Positions 1-8,975 of a stretch of DNA of 64,000 nt are shown piece after piece. The position numbers and the translations under genes are program-made. The stretch is taken from assembly GCA_025056255.1 (NCBI GenBank), contig JANWVT010000005.1, positions 5,001 to 69,000 of the forward strand. The letters are read 5' to 3'. Position 1 is the first letter of the stretch. Each line of letters begins with the position of its first letter. The notes beneath the pieces were generated by a model, which saw only the letters and a list, made by a program, of their open reading frames with translations, searched no databases and was not told the DNA's origin. Source of the stretch: Bernardetiaceae bacterium (lineage in GTDB: Bacteria > Bacteroidota > Bacteroidia > Cytophagales > Thermoflexibacteraceae).

Positions 1-140
1 TAAAATACTTTCTCTATTCTATCCTAGCGTGAACCTTACTCTCGTATGCCATCCTGTCAATGAACCTCCGCTAGCCCTATCAACTAGCCTTGACAACCCC
101 AAAACCTCATCCCCTCTTATCTCCCCCCTCTCTAACTTTT
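1..140 (-). other. Probable leader of an rRNA operon lying left of the window
   Basis: This non-coding stretch follows two tandem consensus promoters reading leftward. On the minus strand it contains GTTCATTGACAGGATGG (49-65), which resembles the GTTC-TTGACA box that I recall in front of 16S genes in Bacteroidota. No convincing open reading frame is present. The identity is inferred from promoter strength, tandem arrangement and this box; the 16S gene itself is not visible. Confidence 0.45.
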
Positions 141-146
141 GGGCTG

Positions 147-178
147 CAAAATTAATCACCCTAATGTCAACCTCCAAA
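147..178 (-). promoter_or_regulatory. Leftward promoter P2 of the inferred rRNA leader
   Basis: Read on the minus strand there is a perfect Bacteroidota -7 box TAATTTTG (147-154) with TTTG (175-178) 20 bases upstream. Just upstream on that strand lies a direct repeat of GTTATAAAAAA (about 181-206), which could act as an AT-rich upstream element. It lies about 70 bases inside the transcript of the upstream promoter at 249-279, so the two form a tandem pair. No protein-coding gene starts on this strand between here and position 1. Confidence 0.6.
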
Positions 179-248
179 TTTTTTTATAACTTTTTTATAA
201 CTTTTTTCTCCCCACTCGCCTAACCCCCCTACTCCCAAAACGGGAGTG

Positions 249-279
249 CAAAGGTATAACTCGATTTCAAAACAACAAA
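249..279 (-). promoter_or_regulatory. Leftward promoter P1 of the inferred rRNA leader
   Basis: On the minus strand TACCTTTG (249-256) sits exactly 19 bases after TTTG (276-279), a perfect match to the Bacteroidota primary sigma consensus. The predicted transcript begins close to a small hairpin, CTCCC-GTTTT-GGGAG (about 232-246). Transcription leaves the window on the left. Confidence 0.65.
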
Positions 280-702
280 TGTTTTTTTAATTTTTTTGGT
301 CTTTTATTTGGAGTGATAAAAGCAGCCAGTCAAAGTCAATGAGCTTGATTTTATTTCCCGTTAATCAGGGCTACAAAGTTGTAAAGAGCGCATGAATTAT
401 GCAATAGTCGTCTCGATTTTTTTTAATTTTTTTATTAAAAAATTGATTTTCAATTAGTTGATATTGTGGTTATGAAACGTGTAGCAAATGGCGTTCTGGC
501 TTAAATCGAATAAACATTAGGCTCGTTGCGTGGTATTATATGATTCCTTTTTATCGCAATAAACTGACTATCAGGTATCAAAGATTTGTGTTATATTGAA
601 CTGATTTCTCAAAAGAGCCTCTTCATAACAAACCATGGGATGGTTAGAGGTTATGCTGATAAACAGTATTTTTGTAGGCAACTGATTAAATAGCATTCTA
701 AA
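280..702. other. AT-rich intergenic region before ftsK
   Basis: This region separates the leftward promoters from ftsK. It contains long A/T runs around 281-300 and 417-445. I found no gene, no clear terminator and no consensus promoter for ftsK in it. Confidence 0.5.
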
Positions 703-3183
703 ATGGCTGCTAAACGCAACTTATATAAGAAGAAAAAAAAAGCGTCGTTTGTGGAATTAAAAGATTTAGTAGCTTTCTTACAAGACAGACGCTTCCATAT
801 TACTCTTGGGCTTTTGCTGATAGCTTTTTCTTTCATATTGGCACTTTCATTTATCTCTTACTTTTATACAGGTGAAGCAGATCAAAGCATCATAGAGTCA
901 TGGGATTCTTCTAATACTACTGCCCAAAATTGGTTGGGTAGGTTTGGTGCTGTGCTTTCTTACTACTTCATTTATCGCTGGTTTGGTATTGCTTCTTTTT
1001 TGTTTATTCCTATTTTTCTGAATGGTGGTTGGCTGTTAGTGTTTCGTCGCAGTATATTCACAGGCTGGCAGTCAGCTAAAATTTTCACCTTCTTCTTATT
1101 TTGGCTCAGCACTTCGTTTGGCTATTTAGTACTGGTTACCGAGTCGGAAAGTCACTACAGTTTTTTGTGCGGCGCTATTGGTTACGGACTTGCCCAAGGA
1201 CTGTATAATTTTATGGGGTGGGCAGTACTGCTGTTATTACTAATAGCCTTTATTGTATTCATGGTGTACAGCTTCGACCTTGATACGCTGCTGAATTTCC
1301 AACAAAAGGCTCAACAAACCGCTCAACAAATTAAGCATAAAGCAGCAGTAGCAACCGAAGAAGTACGCAACAATTTTAACCCGGCAGAGATTATCATGAA
1401 TAGTTTGCGACAAACGCCACCTAGAAATGATAAGCCTACCCAAGAAAATACAACAAACTTTCAGCCGGTAGTGGAAAGCGCAACCATTCGCACTAAAGAA
1501 AAAGCAGATACCCTTCAAAAGGAAACCCTATACGACAATACAACCAACACGACAAGTGTGCCACCTTTGGAGAACAATCCTGCTTTTAGCATTGAGGATA
1601 CTACGCTGTCTGAGCCTACCGCTGAATTATCGTACGAGGAGGAAGAAGAGCTTTCACAAGAACCAGCCTATGTTCGCTTTGGCTTATACGACCATACCTT
1701 AGAACTGAGTTCTTATAAATACCCAACCCCAGACTTACTCGACCCTCCCGAAGTTAGCAAGGTACGCGTAACCAAAGAAGAACTTGAACAAAACAAAGAT
1801 AAAATAGTAGAAACCCTGAGCAATTTTCGCATTGGTATTTCCAGCATTAAGGCAACTATTGGTCCTACGGTAACGCTGTACGAAATTGTTCCTCAGGCTG
1901 GAGTAAAAATTTCACGCATTAAGACTCTGGAAGATGATATTGCGCTGAGCCTATCTGCTTTGGGCATTCGCATCATTGCTCCTATCCCAGGACGCGGCAC
2001 CATTGGCATAGAAGTGCCTAATAAAAATCGGGAGATAGTAAGCATGAGCTCTGTTATTACGCATGAAAAATTTGTCAATAGCGACAAAGCGTTACCTATT
2101 GTATTGGGTAAAACTATTTCTAATGAAGTGTTTGTAACCGACCTTGCCAAAATGCCGCATTTGCTGATGGCAGGTGCCACAGGACAAGGCAAATCGGTAG
2201 GGTTGAATGTGATTCTTACTTCGTTGCTGTACAAGAAACATCCCTCAGAGCTCAAGTTTGTACTGGTAGACCCTAAAAAAGTAGAACTTACTTTGTTCAA
2301 CAGAATTGAGCGTCATTTTTTGGCTACGCTGCCTAACTCGGAAGAACCTATCATTACCGATACGCGCAAGGTGATTCATACGCTTAATTCGCTTTGTATT
2401 GAAATGGATGTGCGCTATAATTTGCTCAAGGAAGCTGGTTGCCGCAACATTAAAGAGTATAACCACAAGTTCACCCACCGGATGCTTAATCCGCAGGAAG
2501 GGCATCGCTTCTTGCCTTATATTGTGCTAATTATTGATGAGTTAGCAGACTTGATGATGACAGCGGGGAAAGAGATAGAAACCCCTATTGCGCGTTTGGC
2601 TCAACTGGCACGGGCTATTGGTATTCACTTGGTAGTGGCTACGCAACGTCCTTCGGTAAACGTTATTACTGGTATTATTAAGGCTAATTTCCCTGCACGC
2701 TTGTCTTTCAAAGTTTCCTCACGAGTAGATAGCCGCACCATTTTAGACAGCAACGGAGCCGAACAACTTGTGGGACAAGGGGATATGCTGCTTTCGAATG
2801 GTTCTGATATCATTCGATTGCAATGTGCCTTTATTGACACGCACGAAGTAGAGCGAATTTGCGAGTTTATCGGTGAACAACGCGGCTATGATACCTCTTA
2901 TTTGCTACCTGAATATGAAGACGAAGGAGCTGAAACTAAAACAGTTGACCTAAACAATCGCGACTCGATGTTTGAAGATGCTGCCCGATTAGTGGTAGCA
3001 CATCAGCAAGGTAGCACTTCGCTCATTCAGCGAAAATTGAGCTTGGGATATAATCGCGCCGGACGCATCATGGATCAGCTTGAAGCAGCAGGCGTAGTAG
3101 GTCCTTTTGAAGGAAGTAAAGCCCGCAAGGTTTTGATTCAAGACGAATACGCTTTGGAACAATTATTGAAATCCTTGTCGTGA
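703..3183 (+). CDS. ftsK: DNA translocase FtsK/SpoIIIE
   Basis: Septal DNA pump that moves chromosome termini through the closing division septum and helps resolve dimers. The 826-residue protein has about four hydrophobic membrane segments within residues 30-190, a polar Gln/Thr-rich linker to about residue 330, then the RecA-like motor. Walker A GATGQGKS is at residues 491-498, Walker B LIIDELADL near 609-617, followed by the conserved ATQRPSVNVITG stretch. The C-terminal winged-helix gamma domain (about 760-826) contains the SLGYNRAGRIMDQLE helix that reads KOPS-like sites in the family. Length and order are typical for Bacteroidota. The ATG at 703 gives a lysine-rich cytoplasmic start. 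lolA follows after 26 bases, a common pairing in this phylum. Confidence 0.97.
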   Translation: MAAKRNLYKKKKKASFVELKDLVAFLQDRRFHITLGLLLIAFSFILALSFISYFYTGEADQSIIESWDSSNTTAQNWLGRFGAVLSYYFIYRWFGIASFLFIPIFLNGGWLLVFRRSIFTGWQSAKIFTFFLFWLSTSFGYLVLVTESESHYSFLCGAIGYGLAQGLYNFMGWAVLLLLLIAFIVFMVYSFDLDTLLNFQQKAQQTAQQIKHKAAVATEEVRNNFNPAEIIMNSLRQTPPRNDKPTQENTTNFQPVVESATIRTKEKADTLQKETLYDNTTNTTSVPPLENNPAFSIEDTTLSEPTAELSYEEEEELSQEPAYVRFGLYDHTLELSSYKYPTPDLLDPPEVSKVRVTKEELEQNKDKIVETLSNFRIGISSIKATIGPTVTLYEIVPQAGVKISRIKTLEDDIALSLSALGIRIIAPIPGRGTIGIEVPNKNREIVSMSSVITHEKFVNSDKALPIVLGKTISNEVFVTDLAKMPHLLMAGATGQGKSVGLNVILTSLLYKKHPSELKFVLVDPKKVELTLFNRIERHFLATLPNSEEPIITDTRKVIHTLNSLCIEMDVRYNLLKEAGCRNIKEYNHKFTHRMLNPQEGHRFLPYIVLIIDELADLMMTAGKEIETPIARLAQLARAIGIHLVVATQRPSVNVITGIIKANFPARLSFKVSSRVDSRTILDSNGAEQLVGQGDMLLSNGSDIIRLQCAFIDTHEVERICEFIGEQRGYDTSYLLPEYEDEGAETKTVDLNNRDSMFEDAARLVVAHQQGSTSLIQRKLSLGYNRAGRIMDQLEAAGVVGPFEGSKARKVLIQDEYALEQLLKSLS

Positions 3184-3209
3184 GATCTTGTATACCCCAA
3201 ATTAATATC

Positions 3210-3857
3210 ATGAAGCATATTTTCACCATTCTCTTATTGGCTTGTATACCGCTTGTTATTTGTGCTCAGAACACACGCGACCCTAAGGCAGAAGCTATCT
3301 TAAATGCAATGAGCGAGCGCTACAAGAAAATGAGCGCCTTTCGGGCAGAGTTTAGCTACCATTTGCGCAGCCCGCAAGAAAAATTAGATGAAACTTTTAC
3401 CGGTGTGATTACTGTGAAAGGGGCTAAGTTCCGCCTCCAGTTAGGTAACCAAGAAATATACAATAACCAAACAACTGTTTGGACGTATTCCAAAGAAGAC
3501 AACGAAGTAACTATTACTGAATACGACCCCGAAAGCGGCGATATTAACCCCGCCGAAGTGTACAACATGTACAAAAAAGGGTTCAAATACTATTACATGG
3601 AAGAAAAAAAAGAAAACAACGAGTTGTTCGACGTAATTGACCTTATTCCCGACGATAAAAATCTGAACTATTTCAAAATCAGGCTAACTATTAACAAACG
3701 TACGCGTGAATTGAAAAGCTGGCAGATTTTCGAAAAAAACGGAAGGCGCTCGCTCTACACCATCAATAAGTTTCAGCCCGATATTGTTGTGGCAGATGCT
3801 TTCTTTAACTTTGATAAGTCGCAGTATCCAAAAGTAGTAGAAGTTGACCTGCGTTAA
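3210..3857 (+). CDS. lolA: Outer-membrane lipoprotein carrier protein LolA
   Basis: Periplasmic chaperone that takes lipoproteins from the inner-membrane Lol complex to the outer membrane. I place the start at the ATG at 3210, which gives a clean signal peptide (MKHIFTILLLACIPLVICAQ); an earlier in-frame codon overlapping the ftsK stop would add ten residues before it. The 215-residue product has the family's half-barrel pattern, including early YKKMSAFRAEFSY and later LDETFTGVITVKGAKFRL segments and a terminal LVYTI-like strand (RRSLYTINKF). It lies in a tight rightward cluster: ftsK ends 26 bases before it and the SUI1-type factor starts two bases after its stop, so co-transcription is likely. 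Confidence 0.9.
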   Translation: MKHIFTILLLACIPLVICAQNTRDPKAEAILNAMSERYKKMSAFRAEFSYHLRSPQEKLDETFTGVITVKGAKFRLQLGNQEIYNNQTTVWTYSKEDNEVTITEYDPESGDINPAEVYNMYKKGFKYYYMEEKKENNELFDVIDLIPDDKNLNYFKIRLTINKRTRELKSWQIFEKNGRRSLYTINKFQPDIVVADAFFNFDKSQYPKVVEVDLR

Positions 3858-3859
3858 CA

Positions 3860-4201
3860 ATGGCAAAATCATATAAAAATCGTTCCGGAGTTGTTTTCAG
3901 TACTAACCCCGACTTTGTCTATGAAGAGCATGTCCCGCAACAGCCGGAGACACTCGCACCGGCTCAACAAAACCTCCGAGTTATCATAGACCGCAAAAGG
4001 GCAGGTAAAACAGCTACTTTGATAGAAGGATTTGTTGGAAAAACGGCTGATTTAGAAGCACTTGGCAAGCAACTAAAAACTCAATGCGGCACAGGTGGAA
4101 GCGTTAAAGACGGTATCATCATTATTCAGGGCGATTGGAGAGAAAAAATCTGCGAATGGCTGCTCAAACAAGGCTACAAAGTAAAAAAAGTAGGCGGCTA
4201 A
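3860..4201 (+). CDS. SUI1/YciH-type translation initiation factor homologue
   Basis: A 113-residue member of the SUI1/eIF1 superfamily (bacterial YciH group), which in other bacteria influences start-site fidelity on the 30S subunit. The SUI1 fold covers about residues 40-113, with the typical basic R-RAGKTATLIEGF strand, the ALGKQLKTQCGTGGSVKDG segment and the closing IIIQGDW...LLKQGYKVKKVGG. The N-terminal 40 residues are a variable tail. The start is two bases after lolA stops. The downstream PorE-like gene starts inside its last codons, suggesting coupled translation. Confidence 0.9.
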   Translation: MAKSYKNRSGVVFSTNPDFVYEEHVPQQPETLAPAQQNLRVIIDRKRAGKTATLIEGFVGKTADLEALGKQLKTQCGTGGSVKDGIIIIQGDWREKICEWLLKQGYKVKKVGG

Positions 4202-6297
4202 TAAGCACTGCATGCTGGTACTGGTGCATAGTTATTGCTTTTGCAGGAATAACCAGCTCATTGCAAGCCCAAAAGCCTTCGCTTTTTGAAGAAGCCATGA
4301 AGGCTTATCGTGCTAAAAAATATGCCGATGCAGTTCTGTTGTTTGAAAACATATTGGCTGAAAAACGACAAGATGAACAAGCTTTGTATTATGCAGCTCT
4401 TTGCTATTTGCACTTGCAACAAGCTACTACAGCCTATGATTACTTAAAGATGATTCCTAAGTCGCAAGCCACTTTTTTAGATGAATACTACTATTGGCTC
4501 AGTAGAGCTGCTTACATGCAACATTTGTTTGAAGAAAGTAAAACCATCCTCAACTCTTACTTAAACGAACGCGGCAGTAGAAAATTTATCAAAGAGGCAA
4601 CTACATTGCTCACTCACATCAATTACGCCTTAGAGCTACAACAAAAGCCCGTTTTATTTAATATAGAAAATATCCGAAACATTAACTCTCTAGCCAATGA
4701 AAGTGTGCCCGTAGGCTATGCTGGCACACAACGATTTTGGTTTATTAGAAAAAAAAGAAATCAGCCTTCTGAATCGAAAACAGCTCCGGAAAAAGAAGGA
4801 TGGTTCATAGCTCAACAACAAACCAATGGACAATGGACGCGTCAGCTAGAAGACAATATCAACAAAAACAATTTTGCAGTATTACAATGGATTGAACACG
4901 AACGCAGTGTACTGGTTCTTAAGGGGGGCAAACTGTACATGGTAAAACCTTCTCCAACAGGTTGGCAGGTTTTACGCGAGTTAGATGTGCCTTTTCGCGA
5001 AACAAGCCGTCCCTTAGCTGCTACGCTGTACGACCAAAGCCGTAAACTGATTTTCTCGGCATTCAATCCCGAAACAAGCAGTTTAGACCTTTTTTATACT
5101 GAGTTGAAAACCGATGGTGTGTGGAGTGTACCCTATCCTATCGTAGAAATCAATAGCACGCGCGACGAATATACACCTTTCTTTGCTAATGATACCCAAA
5201 CGCTCTATTTTAGCTCTAAAGGTTGGAACAGCATAGGCGGATTCGATATATTTACAACCCGATACGACCCCGCCAAAAAACGTTGGACTATGCCGGAAAA
5301 TATCGGCTTCCCCATTAACTCTGCAGGCGATGATTATTGGATGCAAATCTATGGACAAAAAGGGCTTTTAGCTTCTAATCGCTCGGGAAGTGTTGGCGGC
5401 GAAGACATTTATCTGTTCTTTCCTCTCACTAAAATACTATTAACAGGAAAAATTACTGGTAGGCGCGGCGAACCTCTTAGCAATACAACTATCCAATTCT
5501 TATATCAAAACAAAAGTATTCAAGTACGCACAGATGCTTTCGGTTATTACAAAATAGAACTTCCCGTAGAAACAGACATACAAGCGCGCATTTGGCTACA
5601 AGGCAAAATCCAATACCAAGAAAATTTTCGCATTAGCAACCCCGAAACAGGCAGCAATACCCAAACCTTGCAAAGGCACTTCAACCTGCAAACCAGCCAA
5701 GCAACTGATGCAAAACCAACAAGCGAGCAACAAGAAACTACTGCCTTTGTATTTACTATCAACGGAAACGTGAAAGATGCAATACAAAAACAACCCTTGC
5801 GAGCTACTGTTAAGCTAATAGACGTAAGTAGTGCTAAGACCGTTAAATTTACTTCCACAGACGCTAACGGCAAATTCAACTTCTACTTAGAAAAGCCCGT
5901 GGAAGCCTACTTTATCGAAGTAATAGCCCGTGGATTTCTTTCCTACTGGCAGACGGGTGAACAACTCGGCAAAGAGGAACATACCATTACCTTGCAGCCA
6001 ATTGCAAGTGAAACTAATTGGCACATTCCAGCAATAAGTTTCGATGCACAAAGCGACAAGTTCAAACACTCTGCTATACCTGTGTTGGATAAACTAAGCA
6101 TGTTTCTTTTAGAGAACGGCACATTGAAAGTACAAGTTAGATGCCCAGAGGGTACTGCACAAATGGGTGAAAAACGTGCTGCTAGCATAGCTTCATATTT
6201 GATACAAAAAGGAGTTTCGCCCACACGCATCAGTACCGGCACCATTTCTAACTCTTCGTTGATTGATACGGGTATTGAACTATATATTTTGCCGTAA
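4156..6297 (+). CDS. PorE-like OmpA-family protein (TPR, propeller, CRD, OmpA)
   Basis: A 713-residue secreted envelope protein. After a signal peptide (basic MAAQTRLQSKKSRR, hydrophobic run, cut near SLQAQ) come TPR-like helices (about 35-150), a WD40/PD40-type propeller (about 190-420, with TLYFSSKGWNSIGGFDIF and LLASNRSGSVGGEDIYLF blades), two carboxypeptidase-regulatory-like beta domains (about 428-500 and 540-610), and a C-terminal OmpA-like region. This order matches PorE of the type IX secretion system, but Cytophagales also encode paralogues. The OmpA end is degenerate: the peptidoglycan-binding motif is weak (CPEG replaces GHTD). The ATG at 4156 was chosen for the signal peptide; ATG 4135 is also in frame. 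The start overlaps the preceding gene by 46 bases. Confidence 0.75.
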   Translation: MAAQTRLQSKKSRRLISTACWYWCIVIAFAGITSSLQAQKPSLFEEAMKAYRAKKYADAVLLFENILAEKRQDEQALYYAALCYLHLQQATTAYDYLKMIPKSQATFLDEYYYWLSRAAYMQHLFEESKTILNSYLNERGSRKFIKEATTLLTHINYALELQQKPVLFNIENIRNINSLANESVPVGYAGTQRFWFIRKKRNQPSESKTAPEKEGWFIAQQQTNGQWTRQLEDNINKNNFAVLQWIEHERSVLVLKGGKLYMVKPSPTGWQVLRELDVPFRETSRPLAATLYDQSRKLIFSAFNPETSSLDLFYTELKTDGVWSVPYPIVEINSTRDEYTPFFANDTQTLYFSSKGWNSIGGFDIFTTRYDPAKKRWTMPENIGFPINSAGDDYWMQIYGQKGLLASNRSGSVGGEDIYLFFPLTKILLTGKITGRRGEPLSNTTIQFLYQNKSIQVRTDAFGYYKIELPVETDIQARIWLQGKIQYQENFRISNPETGSNTQTLQRHFNLQTSQATDAKPTSEQQETTAFVFTINGNVKDAIQKQPLRATVKLIDVSSAKTVKFTSTDANGKFNFYLEKPVEAYFIEVIARGFLSYWQTGEQLGKEEHTITLQPIASETNWHIPAISFDAQSDKFKHSAIPVLDKLSMFLLENGTLKVQVRCPEGTAQMGEKRAASIASYLIQKGVSPTRISTGTISNSSLIDTGIELYILP

Positions 6298-6697
6298 ACA
6301 GACAACTGCACGGGCTTGTGTGTAGGGAAATCATCAACAAGCAAGCGATGCACGATGCTAGGTTCGCATTTTCATACGCTGCCAGCATTGGCTTGCAAGA
6401 CATGAGCAACCTGTGGAGCAATCGAATTTTTCAAACGCGCCTAGCCTTGTAGAAAAAGGTATGCCTGCTAATGCTTGCAATGGCAGCATGCAATGGTAGC
6501 ACCAAAATGATATTTTTCTGTTTAATTGCCTCTCTCACCTTAGTGCTTGTATGGCGTTCAAGCACAACCCAAGCGGTTACTAGCAAAAAGCCCTACAAGT
6601 TTTTGAAAATTTGTAGGGCTCATTAGTCAGCTTGCTACTATTAATTAATGCGCTCCATTGCCCGATAAAATTAACACTCGTTTGCGGATTTGGTGGC
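6298..6697. other. Intergenic region between convergent genes
   Basis: About 400 bases between the PorE-like gene and the leftward S41 protease. Apart from the terminator at 6589-6620 I see no gene, only short stretches rich in GCAATG-type words around 6470-6500. Confidence 0.5.
6589..6620 (-). terminator. Rho-independent terminator of the S41 protease gene
   Basis: A perfect 10-base stem AGCCCTACAA (6589-6598) pairs with TTGTAGGGCT (6611-6620) around a 12-base AT-rich loop. On the minus strand it is followed by TTTTT, so it serves the leftward gene ending at 6698; the plus-strand side lacks a T run. Confidence 0.75.
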
Positions 6698-7984
6698 TTA
6701 TTCTAATTTACCGATAATGGGTAAGCGTCGAATAGCATTATCTTCTGCATAAAGCAGTTGCTCGTCTATCCTATCATCTTCTAGGCGAGCAGTTTGCACA
6801 TAGCCGCTGAACGAGCCGTTAGCGATGAAGTGTAGTGCTGCCGCCAATAAGTTTTCATTCAAATCCCCAAAGGGACGCGTGCGGTCATCGGTAGCGCGAA
6901 AGGAAGGTTCAAAACCATTGGCGAAAGTATCACCATTGGCATTGACACTTTGAAAACAAATAGGCACCAGCGAATAGCCCTCCCGATGTGTAAATACATA
7001 TCCGCCTACAAACTTGCCATGCGTAGTGGTGCCAATGGTCTGAACATTGATGAATGGATGCAACCCGTTGATAATCAATTCACTTGCTGAGGCGGTATTG
7101 CTAGTAGTTAGAATAAACACGCGGTTTAGGTTTAGCCCGTTGGTAACAGTTTTGAAAACAAGTTCGGTATTTCGCTGCGTATTGCGACTGTTGTGCTGAT
7201 ATTGTAGAAAGCGTCTTCCTGCCGCATTAGGCGCAATCAGGCTTGCCAAATGCAGAGCCGCTTCGGGGGTTCCACCGCCGTTGTAGCGCAAATCCAGCAC
7301 TAATTCATTTACATTTTCGCTGCGGAAAAAACTGAACGCCTCGTCTAATTCTTGTACAGACGACTGGGTGAAAATAGAAAACACCAAATAGCCTACTTTT
7401 CTGCCTGCCACTTGTTTTACTTCGCGCAATGTAACGCCTCGCATGTTAAAATTGCGCGCCTGCAACTCCACTTGGCGAATAGCTCCCGAGGCGTCTTGTA
7501 CCGAAAGCACCACCGTATTGTCAAAGCGAGGGATATTAGTAGCGCCTTGATTAATCACTGTGCCATTTACGCTCAACACACGCATGCCGCGCACTAAGCG
7601 GGCATCTTCGGCTGGGGAGTTAGGATGTACTAATACCAGTCGCAAATTTTGCTCGCGGTCTAACCCCCAAACAAATCCAAAGCCTTGCGTAGAACCTGTT
7701 TGCAGTTGGGCGGCAGTAGCTCCGTTATCTCTTACAATATAGCTCCATCGGTCGGTTGGACGGAACAACATGGCTTCCAACAGAGCTTCTGGCGTGCTAA
7801 AATTGTTAGGGTTGATATTTGTCGGTATTCTATCGTGCCACAAATAAAAAAACTTCATTACTTCGTAAACATACTGCCTAATGGGCAAGGCATTGACGTC
7901 GGTAATGGGTTCTTGTTTTTGATTACGGCAGGCTACTGTAAATAATATCAACAGCCCTGTCAACCATAGATTTACACGTTTCAT
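6698..7984 (-). CDS. S41-family (C-terminal processing) peptidase, lipoprotein
   Basis: A 428-residue serine protease of the CtpA/tail-specific type. It begins with a short signal peptide ending in a lipobox-like TVAC, so it is probably lipid-anchored. A helical N-terminal region (to about 100) precedes a PDZ-like domain (about 100-190, GFGFVWGLDREQNLRLVLV and GMRVLSVNG). The S41 domain follows, with strand ELVLDLRYNGGGTPEAA, the catalytic serine in NTASASELI, and the catalytic lysine in HGKFVGG. These Bacteroidota S41 lipoproteins are usually envelope proteases of unknown substrate. It lies 13 bases downstream of the dienelactone hydrolase gene and is probably in its operon, with a good terminator after it. 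Confidence 0.9.
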   Translation of the reverse strand: MKRVNLWLTGLLILFTVACRNQKQEPITDVNALPIRQYVYEVMKFFYLWHDRIPTNINPNNFSTPEALLEAMLFRPTDRWSYIVRDNGATAAQLQTGSTQGFGFVWGLDREQNLRLVLVHPNSPAEDARLVRGMRVLSVNGTVINQGATNIPRFDNTVVLSVQDASGAIRQVELQARNFNMRGVTLREVKQVAGRKVGYLVFSIFTQSSVQELDEAFSFFRSENVNELVLDLRYNGGGTPEAALHLASLIAPNAAGRRFLQYQHNSRNTQRNTELVFKTVTNGLNLNRVFILTTSNTASASELIINGLHPFINVQTIGTTTHGKFVGGYVFTHREGYSLVPICFQSVNANGDTFANGFEPSFRATDDRTRPFGDLNENLLAAALHFIANGSFSGYVQTARLEDDRIDEQLLYAEDNAIRRLPIIGKLE

Positions 7985-7997
7985 TGTTCATGTAGGA

Positions 7998-8885
7998 TTA
8001 TTTTGTTGATGACATGCGTTGCCTGAAATAGTCTAACGACATAGCATAAGCCTCATCGGCAGCTTGTTTGACAAATTTCGGGTTGCTTGGGTTGGCAAAA
8101 GCATGGTCGGCATCAAAAATTTTGTAGGTCAATTGCTTGCCAGCTTGTTTCATGTTCGCATCAAACTCTGCTACCACTTTGGGTGAAATCCACTGCTCTT
8201 GCCCAGCAAAAATGCCTAATACATCGGTTTGCAGTGTTTTAAGGCGTTCCACATTTCGCTCGGGCATGCCGTAATACATAACGCAACCTTTAGCTTGCTT
8301 ACCTGCTAACAGGGCTGTTTGCAGTGACCAACTGCCTCCCATGCACCAACCTATGGTGAAAATGTTCGCTTTTTTACCCGCATAAGCAATAGCCCCTTTT
8401 ACAATGGCTACTGCTCGTTCCTGATTAAGCGCTTGCATTTGTTGAGCTGCCTGCTCGCGCGTAGTAGCTACCTGTCCGTCGTATAGGTCGAGACACAAAA
8501 CGTTGATATTAGGCAAATCGTGATAAAATTTTTCAGCTTCTGCTTTAATATGATCATTGAGTCCCCACCATTCGTGAAACACAAATAGATACTGGTTGCT
8601 TTTCTTCTTGGCAGGAATCAACCACGCTTGGGCGGTTTTGCCATCGGCAGTTGGATAGCTAATCATTTTGCCCCCCGCCTGAGAAACAAAGTTGAAGGAA
8701 AGCGGCTCTATATGCTTATCAATAAATGCACGGTCGGAGGCAAAAGCAGCGAACGAGCTGATAGCAGGCATTTTCAGCTGACAACAAACAGTAGTAGACG
8801 GCTCATTGTGATGCATAAAGTAAGACGCAACGGCAGCCACCGCACCCATGATGCAAACAGCTACCCCACTCAGTATTTTTAGCAT
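7998..8885 (-). CDS. Dienelactone hydrolase family protein, exported
   Basis: A 295-residue alpha/beta hydrolase of the dienelactone hydrolase group. It begins with a hydrophobic segment (residues 4-25) that looks like a signal anchor or signal peptide. The nucleophile elbow is GWCMGG with a cysteine, as in this family, and the histidine lies in DADHAFANPS. The usual acidic residue in the G-x-D motif appears as glutamate (FAGQEQWISP), a conservative change. FHEWWGLNDHIKAEAEKF is the family's oxyanion-side segment. The true substrate is unknown; most exported members are not chlorocatechol enzymes. It is followed after 13 bases by the S41 protease gene. Confidence 0.85.
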   Translation of the reverse strand: MLKILSGVAVCIMGAVAAVASYFMHHNEPSTTVCCQLKMPAISSFAAFASDRAFIDKHIEPLSFNFVSQAGGKMISYPTADGKTAQAWLIPAKKKSNQYLFVFHEWWGLNDHIKAEAEKFYHDLPNINVLCLDLYDGQVATTREQAAQQMQALNQERAVAIVKGAIAYAGKKANIFTIGWCMGGSWSLQTALLAGKQAKGCVMYYGMPERNVERLKTLQTDVLGIFAGQEQWISPKVVAEFDANMKQAGKQLTYKIFDADHAFANPSNPKFVKQAADEAYAMSLDYFRQRMSSTK

Positions 8886-8975
8886 GAGTCCTGTTTATTT
8901 TTTGTGATGTTCTCATTAACATTAACCCGCATAAATAACACAAAGTTTAAGATTTTTACAAGCCTCTTTACTGTA

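Noticed and set aside
29-223. Open frame of 64 codons on the plus strand
   Set aside because: It lies over the leftward promoters and leader, is of low complexity and has no recognisable features.
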